Source: Maricaulis sp. (GTDB lineage: Bacteria > Pseudomonadota > Alphaproteobacteria > Caulobacterales > Maricaulaceae). From it: 12,510 bases of DNA. Positions 1-6,149 of the stretch are shown here, piece after piece. Position 1 is the first letter of the stretch; each line of letters opens with the position of its first letter. The translations under genes were made by a program, and so were the position numbers. Below the pieces are notes generated by a model, which worked only from the letters and a program-made list of their open reading frames with translations, searched no databases and was not told where the DNA came from. Where the stretch lies: contig NZLV01000077.1 of assembly GCA_002694345.1 (NCBI GenBank), forward strand, positions 1 to 12,510, given 5' to 3'.

Positions 1-159
1 ATCCAGGAACACGACATCAGGCTTCAGTTCTTCAGCGGCGCGGGCGGCGGCATGACCATCACGCACGGCGGCCACGACCTCGACCCAGGGCCGGCGGGAC
101 AGAAGGATCTCCAGGCGGCGCAGGGCCAGGGGCTCATCATCAACCAGCAAAACGCGCAT
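1..159 (-). CDS. Response regulator, N-terminal part of receiver domain (probably LytTR type), cut by window edge
   Basis: Only the first 53 codons are present; the gene runs off the left edge. The product begins MRVLLVDDEPLALRRL, with the acidic pocket D7-D8-E9 of a receiver domain, and the last visible residue is D53 in PDVVFLD, the expected phosphoacceptor aspartate. It would receive phosphate from the kinase encoded just upstream. The ATG at 159 is preferred over the adjacent in-frame ATG at 162, because GGGGAGGA ends 5 bases before the former and only 2 before the latter. The start lies inside the end of the kinase gene (20-nt overlap), which implies translational coupling. The output domain is not visible. 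A LytTR DNA-binding domain is inferred from the partner kinase family and from the start, which resembles LytTR regulators. Confidence 0.9.
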   Translation of the reverse strand, partial: MRVLLVDDEPLALRRLEILLSRRPWVEVVAAVRDGHAAARAAEELKPDVVFLD

Positions 160-1813
160 CATATTCCTCCCCGTTTCTCCGCACCGTCGTCAGCGGCAAA
201 TCCAGAACTACTTCAAACCCGCCTGCCTCGGTGGACGCAGCCGTCATACTGGCCCGCTCACCGTACAGAACCTCCAGCCGCGACCGGATGTTCGACAGGC
301 CAACACCGCCACCCGATGAGGGCAGGGGCTGGCCATTGCCGCCACCGGTATCCCGCACGGAAATCTGCAAACGCCCCGGCTCCGGCGACCGGGCCCGCAC
401 ATGGACCTTCACCGGTTCAATGGTCCGGGAGACCGCATACTTGACCGCATTCTCCAGCAAGGGCTGCAGGATCAGGGTCGGGACCAATGCGTTCTCGACC
501 CCCGGCTCGACATCGATGCTGACATCGAGACGCTCACCGAAGCGAGTGGATTCAATGTCCAGATAAAGTTGCTGGGCATCGAGCTCCTGACTCAGCGTCA
601 TCTGGTCATCCGGCGCCACATCCAGCGTGAACCGCAAAAAGCGGGACAGACGGGTCAGCATCACGTCCGCCTCTTCATTCCGGTTGTCCAGCAACAGGGT
701 GGAAATGGCGTTGAGCGTGTTGAACAGGAAATGCGGGTTGAGCTGGAAGCGCAGCATTTTCAGCTGGGATTCCTGGGCCAGCATGATCGAATTGTAGATC
801 TGACGCTCCTGCACCCGCAGCCGGCGCGCCGTATCCAGGGCGAGATAGAAGCCGGACCAGCCCACGAAGACCGGGAAGTTCAAGAACAGCCAGCGCGGCG
901 TCATGTAGAGCAGGAAGCCGAACCCGGTATCGATCGGCTCGCCATAGCGGATCGGCGCGGGCACCGGAAAGATGACGTAGTAGCAGACCCAGATCGACAC
1001 GATATAGGTGAGGGTCAGGGCGATGGCGCAGGTCAGGGCCAGCGCTGCCCGGCGATACAAGGGCCAGGCGCGCGACGGGGCCATGGCCAGATGGTGGGCC
1101 AGGGCCGTCATCACCAGGCCGATACTCTCCACCATGGCGATCCGCCAGATATTGAGTGCGTTTTCGCCGGAATTGATCGCATTGGCGGTCGAGAAGACGA
1201 ACATCCCGCCCCAGAACACGCCCTGGAAAGTCCAGAACCAGCGGGCATTCATGCCGGCAACAGCTTCATCCTTGCCCAGCATGGCCGTGCGCAGGGCCTC
1301 GAAACGGGCATCCTCGGCCTGTTTCTCGGCCGGCACGGGGCGGTCCTGATCGAGCAGCAGGAAGAAACCGGCATGGGCGATGAAGATCCAGTAGTGCTTG
1401 AACATCATCTGGAGCACGTGGATGCCCGCCGCGATCCCGTCGAGCCGGTCCGCCCGCATCGGCGCGATCAGAAAGGCAGCGAGGCAGGCATAGATCGTGA
1501 CCCCGACGAGGGACAGCGCTGCAGCGAGAACCAGTCGCGCCGGCGCGGTCCAGCCCCGCACTTCGGACAGGCGCCAGGCAATCGCGATCGACAGCAGCGC
1601 GCCGATACCGTCGGCGAGAACGAAACGCCACAGCATGGGAAGATGGGCGCTGATCGACTCCCAATTGGCCGCAAGGGCCAAAAGCGAGAAGCTTCCCCAA
1701 AAACCGAAGGACAGCGCCACCACGGTCAGAAAGCCCGGTGACGCCCCCCAGCGGGCGTTGATCCAGCCCGACGGGCCGGGTTGCGCAAACGGCATGTGCA
1801 TGTCCAGTTTCAT
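140..1813 (-). CDS. LytS-family membrane sensor histidine kinase with a duplicated membrane module
   Basis: A 557-residue sensor kinase of the His_kinase (PF06580) plus HATPase type. The phosphorylation motif QLNPHFLFNTLNAIS lies at 357-371 with H361 as the likely phosphoacceptor. The N box PLLENAVKYA is at 451-460, the G1 box DTGGG at 488-492 and the G2 box GGGVGLSNI at 501-509. About eight hydrophobic segments precede this, near residues 27-50, 58-80, 92-117, 138-154, 194-214, 222-244, 255-283 and 301-326. The two groups of four align with each other (FWG 38-40 with 200-202, WR 62-63 with 223-224, G71 with G232, Y108 with Y270), so the input domain looks internally duplicated. Relatives commonly have a single module. 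The ligand is unknown. The ATG at 1813 has no Shine-Dalgarno but sits exactly at the expected transcription start after a TATAAT. The gene overlaps the response regulator by 20 nt. Confidence 0.95.
   Translation of the reverse strand: MKLDMHMPFAQPGPSGWINARWGASPGFLTVVALSFGFWGSFSLLALAANWESISAHLPMLWRFVLADGIGALLSIAIAWRLSEVRGWTAPARLVLAAALSLVGVTIYACLAAFLIAPMRADRLDGIAAGIHVLQMMFKHYWIFIAHAGFFLLLDQDRPVPAEKQAEDARFEALRTAMLGKDEAVAGMNARWFWTFQGVFWGGMFVFSTANAINSGENALNIWRIAMVESIGLVMTALAHHLAMAPSRAWPLYRRAALALTCAIALTLTYIVSIWVCYYVIFPVPAPIRYGEPIDTGFGFLLYMTPRWLFLNFPVFVGWSGFYLALDTARRLRVQERQIYNSIMLAQESQLKMLRFQLNPHFLFNTLNAISTLLLDNRNEEADVMLTRLSRFLRFTLDVAPDDQMTLSQELDAQQLYLDIESTRFGERLDVSIDVEPGVENALVPTLILQPLLENAVKYAVSRTIEPVKVHVRARSPEPGRLQISVRDTGGGNGQPLPSSGGGVGLSNIRSRLEVLYGERASMTAASTEAGGFEVVLDLPLTTVRRNGEEYDARFAG
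165..172 (-). promoter_or_regulatory. Ribosome binding site for the response regulator, inside the kinase gene
   Basis: GGGGAGGA on the minus strand, a near-perfect Shine-Dalgarno sequence, sits within the last codons of the kinase gene and ends 5 bases before the ATG at 159. It decides the regulator start and suggests that both proteins come from one mRNA. Confidence 0.75.
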
Positions 1814-1819
1814 TCCCGG

Positions 1820-1848
1820 ATTATACGCCTAGCGCCCCCGGTCCTGAA
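1820..1848 (-). promoter_or_regulatory. Candidate leaderless promoter of the kinase-regulator operon
   Basis: A perfect minus-strand TATAAT (1820-1825) is followed by only six bases before the ATG, so transcription would be expected to start at or beside the A of the start codon (1813). Seventeen bases upstream, TTCAGG (1843-1848) matches TTGACA at only 3 of 6 positions. A strong -10 with a poor -35 fits an activator-dependent promoter, and a paired direct repeat lies just upstream. No Shine-Dalgarno precedes the ATG. Confidence 0.55.
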
Positions 1849-1861
1849 AATCGATCCCGAC

Positions 1862-1894
1862 GACGTTCATCGCCCATTTCAGGACGTTCATCGC
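1862..1894 (-). promoter_or_regulatory. Paired direct repeat, LytTR-type binding site geometry
   Basis: GACGTTCATCGC occurs perfectly twice (plus strand, 1862-1873 and 1883-1894), 21 bp start to start. The core GACGTTCAT fits the described LytTR half-site [TA][AC][CA]GTTN[AG][TG] at 8 of 9 positions in both copies, with a 12-bp spacer, the spacing reported for LytTR proteins. Relative to a start at 1813, the cores lie at about -49 to -57 and -70 to -78, an activator position. That the truncated neighbouring regulator binds here is inference. Confidence 0.5.
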
Positions 1895-2077
1895 AGTTTT
1901 CTGCAATTTTCCCGCCGATCCGGTCGTTAACCGTATTTCCCGACCGGGCCACCGCTTTGCGTCGCCCCTCGGGTTGACATGCGGGCAAATCGCCAAGGCG
2001 CACCCCAGGCGTGCACCCGGGGAGCGGTTTGCGGGAATGAAGGAAATTCGGTCCCGGCGCGCGGCGGCGCCCGGGCG

Positions 2078-2914
2078 TCAGCCGTTGGCCGCCGTGCTGC
2101 CCGACTCGGCCATCGGCGACAGGGGGCTGAGGACCAGGTCGAACGCGCCATCGGCACCGAAGCTCACCCGGCTTTTGGCACCGACCTCGGCCTGGTGGAC
2201 GCCGGTCACCGCACCGGTGGAGATCAGTGTGCCCGCCGGCAGGTCGATGCCCCGCACCTGCATCAGGCGCAGGATGAATTCCAGCGCACCCAGCGGTCCG
2301 CCCGGCAGCGCTGCCGCCGTGGTTTCGCCGACGGTCTCGCCATTGATTTCAACCTTGGCCGGCATGTCGGTGAGATCCCGCGTCCGCCAGCCTTCGATTT
2401 CCGGCCCCAGAATGACGCCGTAATTATTGCCGAAATCCGTGATCACGCAGATCGGACCGAGATCATTGATCCCGGGAAAGGGGCTGGAGGCAATCTCCAC
2501 GCCGACATGCAGGGAGGCCGTCACGTCCCGCGCCAGTTCCGGCGTGATCTGGGTTCCGACCGGAACATCGCGGCCCAGCTTGATGATGAATTCTGCTTCC
2601 ACGGCGGCAAAGCCATCCGCGAAGACCGGCATGTCGTGGAGCTCGCCTTCGACATGGCTGTGCACCAGGCCGGAAAACACCGGCCCGACCAGACGCTCCG
2701 CCCCGACCGCTTCGCGGTAGGCGGGCGGCACCAGACCGATTTTCCAACCGGCCACCGCATCCGGCCAGCGCGCAATCGAGTAATCCTGGATCTCGTAGCC
2801 TTCCGCCATGCTGCCCGGCAGGGTTCCGGGATATTCCGGCAGGCCGACTGCCTTGCGGCGAGCCGAAACGAACGCATCCGAGATGGATTTCTGATTAGGC
2901 GTCAAAGCGTGCAT
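2078..2914 (-). CDS. 2-keto-4-pentenoate hydratase family protein (MhpD/FAH fold)
   Basis: A 278-residue protein of the MhpD-like branch of the fumarylacetoacetase fold, close to the usual length of about 270. These cytoplasmic metal-dependent enzymes add water to 2-keto-4-enoates, or act as related decarboxylases or dehydratases on 2-keto acids. Seen in the sequence: GWKIG with K58, the metal-ligand pattern E106-x-E108 in VEAEF, a third acid E140 in VGVE, the conserved D160 region with GNNYG (162-166), and GGPLGALEF (205-213). The start at 2914 has GAGGAAAA about 8 nt upstream. The gene is divergent from the pectate lyase-TRAP unit across a 203-bp region. A role on a sugar-acid product of that locus is possible, but the sequence does not show the substrate, and aromatic meta-cleavage pathways use the same family. 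No terminator with a T tract follows it. Confidence 0.85.
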   Translation of the reverse strand: MHALTPNQKSISDAFVSARRKAVGLPEYPGTLPGSMAEGYEIQDYSIARWPDAVAGWKIGLVPPAYREAVGAERLVGPVFSGLVHSHVEGELHDMPVFADGFAAVEAEFIIKLGRDVPVGTQITPELARDVTASLHVGVEIASSPFPGINDLGPICVITDFGNNYGVILGPEIEGWRTRDLTDMPAKVEINGETVGETTAAALPGGPLGALEFILRLMQVRGIDLPAGTLISTGAVTGVHQAEVGAKSRVSFGADGAFDLVLSPLSPMAESGSTAANG

Positions 2915-2992
2915 TCCCCGGTTTTCCTCGCCTTGTTGTGCGGCGGGTTGGTCTGACGAAGGGGCTTGAACCGCCTTCGATTTGGGTTACGG

Positions 2993-3016
2993 TTCCAAAA
3001 AAGGAAACCGGTGTCA
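2993..3016. promoter_or_regulatory. Candidate operators in the hydratase / pectate lyase divergent region
   Basis: The 203-bp region 2915-3117 holds no gene. Within it, GGAAACCGGTGTCA (3003-3016) is an imperfect palindrome centred on CG that resembles LacI/GalR-family operators of the form TGAAACCGGTTTCA (12 of 14 positions). It overlaps an inverted repeat, TTCC-A6-GGAA (2993-3006). LacI-type repressors often control polysaccharide loci in alphaproteobacteria. No regulator of that type is in the window, and no convincing -35/-10 pair was found for either gene. Confidence 0.3.
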
Positions 3017-3117
3017 TTTTTCACGGTATTCCCTCAAGATCAAGCCGCAAGGACAAATCTGCGGCCAGCAATTGGGGCTCTGCAGGGGTATAGAGGCAGG
3101 CCCGGGAGGAGACGGAC

Positions 3118-4641
3118 ATGTTCAGAAGCGCTTTGCTCATTGGCGTTTGCGCCATCGCGACCGGTTGCAGCGATACGCCGCAGTCCGACACCGCCCCGGC
3201 GGCGCCCGCCTCACCCCATGCCGAACCGGCCGTCACGCCCGAAGCCACCCCGCAGATCATCGCCTTCCCGGGCGCTGACGGGTTCGGCCGCTATTCGGTC
3301 GGCGGTCGCGGCGGCACGGTCTATACGGTCACCAATCTCAATGACAGCGGCCCCGGCTCCCTGCGCGAAGCGGTTGAAGCAGACGGTCCGCGCACCGTGG
3401 TCTTCGCCGTCTCCGGCACGATCCAGCTGGAAAGCCGGCTGACCATCGAGAACGACTACATCACCATTGCCGGCCAGACGGCGCCCGGTGCCGGCATCGC
3501 GCTGCGCGACTATCCGCTGCGCATCAATGCCAACAATGTCGTGGTCCGCTATATCCGCTCCCGCATCGGCGGGGAGAGCCTGGTCGAGGATGACAGCATC
3601 TCGATCGTGGGCGGTTCCGACATCATCGTCGACCACGTCTCCACCAGCTGGGCGATCGACGAGGTCCTGTCCTCCTCGCAGAGCTTCCGCGGCCTGCCGG
3701 GCCAGAAACACCTGACCAATCTGACGGTGCAGTGGTCGATCATTTCCGAAGGCCTGTACGATGCCGGCCATGAGAAGGGCGACCGCGCCTATGGCAGCCT
3801 GATCCGGGGCAATGCCGGCGCCCGCTATTCCTGGCACCACAATCTGTGGGCCAACAACCATTCCCGCATGCCGCGGATCGGCAATTACGCGACCCCGTTT
3901 GATGATCCGGACGGGCTGCTGCTCGATTTCCGCAACAACGTTTTCTACAATTGGGGCCATGGCGCGCAGACCGATTTCTGGGACTGGGTCCCGGAAAGCG
4001 CCTCCTTCGATCCCAGCCAGCACATGGGCCTGAACCAGCCGCCGCTCTATGGCCGCGAGGGCACGGATTACCACTACGCCGCCGGCACGGATCTCGATCC
4101 GGCCTCGGTGGCGCAGTACAATTTCGTCAACAATGCCTATGTCCAGGGGCCGAATACGCTTGGCCCGATCATCTTCTACATGCGCAATGCGACGGGCCGC
4201 GCCTATTTCGCCGGCAATACGATGGATGGTGCGCTGGGTGAGCAATTGCCCATGCTGCGCTCCGCCGCGCACGAGCTGAGCTGGGTGGATGAGCCCTATG
4301 ATGTCGTCTTCGGCGAGACCCAGACGGCCCTGGACGCCTATCGCGATGTTCTCGAAGGCGCAGGCGCCTCGCTGTGGCGCGATGCCGTGGACGAGCGCGT
4401 GATCAATGACGTGATCAATGGTACGGGCGGCATCATCTCCTCGGAAGCCGAAGTGGGTGGCTGGCCGGACCTGCCGGGCGGCGAACCGCGTCCGGACAGT
4501 GATGGCGACGGCATGCCGGACGCGTGGGAAGAGACCCATGGCCTGGACGCCTCCGATCCGTCCGACGGGGCTCTGGATAGTGATGGCGATGGCTACACAA
4601 ATCTGGAAGACTGGCTGAACAGCCTGGTGCCGGCGAACTAG
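3118..4641 (+). CDS. Surface lipoprotein pectate lyase, PL1 type, with calcium-binding C-terminal repeats
   Basis: A 507-residue secreted polysaccharide lyase. Residues 1-17 are a lipoprotein signal ending IATGC (lipidated C17). Serine follows the cysteine, which by the usual Lol rule favours outer-membrane sorting. A low-complexity Ala/Pro linker (about 20-45) leads to a right-handed beta-helix catalytic domain from IIAFPGADGFGRYSVGGRGG (47-66) onward. SVGGRGG, GTIQLESRLTIE and HSRMPRIG (248-255) are typical of PL1 pectate lyases; an arginine in the last motif, R250 or R253, is the likely catalytic base. Two acidic repeats, DSDGDGMPDAWE (460-471) and DSDGDGYTNLED (487-498), resemble thrombospondin type 3 or dockerin-like calcium sites. 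It would cleave polygalacturonate by beta-elimination at the cell surface. GGGAGGA at 3104-3110 supports the start. The TRAP genes follow after 27 nt, so all four are probably cotranscribed. Confidence 0.93.
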   Translation: MFRSALLIGVCAIATGCSDTPQSDTAPAAPASPHAEPAVTPEATPQIIAFPGADGFGRYSVGGRGGTVYTVTNLNDSGPGSLREAVEADGPRTVVFAVSGTIQLESRLTIENDYITIAGQTAPGAGIALRDYPLRINANNVVVRYIRSRIGGESLVEDDSISIVGGSDIIVDHVSTSWAIDEVLSSSQSFRGLPGQKHLTNLTVQWSIISEGLYDAGHEKGDRAYGSLIRGNAGARYSWHHNLWANNHSRMPRIGNYATPFDDPDGLLLDFRNNVFYNWGHGAQTDFWDWVPESASFDPSQHMGLNQPPLYGREGTDYHYAAGTDLDPASVAQYNFVNNAYVQGPNTLGPIIFYMRNATGRAYFAGNTMDGALGEQLPMLRSAAHELSWVDEPYDVVFGETQTALDAYRDVLEGAGASLWRDAVDERVINDVINGTGGIISSEAEVGGWPDLPGGEPRPDSDGDGMPDAWEETHGLDASDPSDGALDSDGDGYTNLEDWLNSLVPAN

Positions 4642-4668
4642 TCTCGCCGCGGATCAGGGGGAGAGGCC

Positions 4669-5652
4669 ATGATCAATCGACGCCATCTGATTGCCTCGGG
4701 CGCGGCACTCGCCGTGGCCGGTTGCGGACGCGGGGAACGCGCTCTCAATTCGGCTGACGCCCATGCGGCCGACTATCCGACCGTGCAGGGCGTGCAGGCG
4801 ATGGCCGACATCATCGCGGAACGCTCCGGTGGCCGCTTGTCGATGAAGATCTTCGCCGGCGGCCAGCTGGGTTCGGAGCGGGACACGCTGGAACTGACCG
4901 TATTCGGTGCGCTGGACCTCAACCGGGTCAATCTGGCACCGCTGAACTCGATCGCGTCGGAGACCGTGGTTCCGGCCCTGCCCTTCCTGTTCAATTCCAT
5001 CGATCACATGCGCCGCTCGCTGGACGGGGCACCCGGCCAGACCATCCTGGATTCGCTGGAACCGCACGGCCTGATCGGCCTGTGCTTCTATGACAGTGGC
5101 GCCCGCAGTTTCTACAATACGCGCGGACCGATCATGGAACCCGCCGACCTGCAGGGCCTGAAGATCCGCGTGCCCAATTCCGACGTCTATGTCTCCATGG
5201 TCGCCGCCCTGGGGGCCAATGCCACGCCGATGTCCTTTGGCGAGGTCTATCAGGGCCTGGTTCAGGGTGTGATCGACGGCGCCGAGAACAACTGGCCCTC
5301 CTATGAAGCCACCCGTCACTTCGAGGCCGCACGCTATTACTCCCTGTCGCGCCATGTGATGGCTCCGGAAGCCCTGGTCATGTCCAAGCGCAGCTGGGAC
5401 CGCCTGTCACCGGATGATCAGGACCTGTTCCGGCAGGCTGCGCGGGAAAGCGTGCCCGTGATGCGCGCCCTGTGGGACGCCCGGGTCGACGCCTCGCGCC
5501 AACGGGTGCTGGACGCCGGCATCCAGGCCAATGAGATCCCCGATATCGGGGCCTTCTCAGAACGCATGGGCGATGTCTGGAACCGCTATGTGACCAGTGA
5601 TGTCCAGCGCCGCCTGGTCGAAGATATCCGCAATATGGGAGGCGAGGTCTGA
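4669..5652 (+). CDS. dctP: TRAP transporter substrate-binding protein, DctP family (probable sugar-acid binder)
   Basis: A 327-residue periplasmic receptor of a TRAP transporter. Its N-terminus combines a twin-arginine-like motif (NRRHLIAS, R4-R5) with a lipobox VAGC (C19), so it may be a Tat-exported, membrane-tethered binding protein. The fold signature GLKIRVPNSDVY (163-174) contains R167, the arginine that in DctP proteins forms a salt bridge with the ligand carboxylate. GLVQGVIDGAENNW (196-209) is typical of the family, including members that bind uronates. Placement directly behind a pectate lyase makes galacturonate or a small unsaturated uronide the likely ligand (inference). A purine-rich GGGGGAGAGG precedes the ATG. 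The stop overlaps the dctQ start as TGATG. Confidence 0.95.
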   Translation: MINRRHLIASGAALAVAGCGRGERALNSADAHAADYPTVQGVQAMADIIAERSGGRLSMKIFAGGQLGSERDTLELTVFGALDLNRVNLAPLNSIASETVVPALPFLFNSIDHMRRSLDGAPGQTILDSLEPHGLIGLCFYDSGARSFYNTRGPIMEPADLQGLKIRVPNSDVYVSMVAALGANATPMSFGEVYQGLVQGVIDGAENNWPSYEATRHFEAARYYSLSRHVMAPEALVMSKRSWDRLSPDDQDLFRQAARESVPVMRALWDARVDASRQRVLDAGIQANEIPDIGAFSERMGDVWNRYVTSDVQRRLVEDIRNMGGEV

Positions 5653-6146
5653 TGTCTGCCCTGGCCCATCTCCTGCGCCTGGCGAGCCGCAGCCTGCTGA
5701 TAGCGGGCGCTATCGGTCTGACCGTGATGACCGCGATCATCGGCTGGCAGGTCTTCGCGCGCTATGTGCTCAATGCCAGCCCGTCCTGGTCCGAACAGGC
5801 CTCGCTCGTGCTGATGATCTGGTATGTCTCCTTCGCCGCCGCGGCCGGCGTGAAGGAAGGCTTTCACATCCGCATTTCCGCGCTGGTGAATGTCCTGCCC
5901 GCCGGACCGCAAAAACTCATCAATATCGGCGCCCAGCTGGTCGTCGCACTGGTGGGTGTGGCCATGGCGGTCTGGGGCGGTGAGCTGATCACGCGGACCT
6001 GGGAACACGTCATTCCGACCCTGGGCATTCCGCGCGGCGCGGCCTATCTGCCGCTGCCGGTTTCCGGCGCGCTGATCACCCTGTTCGCGCTGGAGAACAT
6101 CCTGGAAATCCTGAACCCGGCGGCTGCCGGCGAAACGGAGGCGTAA
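5652..6146 (+). CDS. dctQ: TRAP transporter small membrane subunit DctQ
   Basis: A 164-residue integral membrane protein with four hydrophobic segments, near residues 14-35, 46-66, 88-108 and 131-150. The motif WQVFARYVLNASPSWSEQ (32-49) is the hallmark of the DctQ small subunit, which pairs with DctM and is needed for transport. It overlaps the dctP stop by one base (TGATG) and is separated from dctM by three bases, so the three proteins should be translated together. Length is normal for the family. Confidence 0.95.
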   Translation: MSALAHLLRLASRSLLIAGAIGLTVMTAIIGWQVFARYVLNASPSWSEQASLVLMIWYVSFAAAAGVKEGFHIRISALVNVLPAGPQKLINIGAQLVVALVGVAMAVWGGELITRTWEHVIPTLGIPRGAAYLPLPVSGALITLFALENILEILNPAAAGETEA

Positions 6147-6149
6147 GGC

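Noticed and set aside
401..1741. Long plus-strand open frame (446 codons) opposite the sensor kinase
   Set aside because: Composition is Gln/His/Arg/Gly-rich, with no domain, as expected for the antisense shadow of a GC-rich gene; the opposite strand encodes an unmistakable kinase.
1893..1904. GCAG-TTTT-CTGC short hairpin
   Set aside because: A four-base stem is too short to be significant and lies upstream of the promoter, not after a gene.
1927..1934. TTAACCGT, one base off the CtrA half-site TTAACCAT
   Set aside because: A single imperfect half-site about 115 bp from the predicted kinase transcription start and without a second half-site is too weak to call.
1974..2002. Perfect TTGACA on the plus strand
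   Set aside because: No -10 element at a suitable distance and no plus-strand gene downstream; the next gene there is on the minus strand.
2068..2077. CGCCCGGGCG palindrome at the end of the hydratase gene
   Set aside because: No loop and no T tract on either strand, so it is not a credible intrinsic terminator.
3211..4539. Long minus-strand open frame (442 codons) opposite the pectate lyase
   Set aside because: No recognisable domain and shadow-like composition; the plus strand has a lipoprotein signal and full PL1 motifs.
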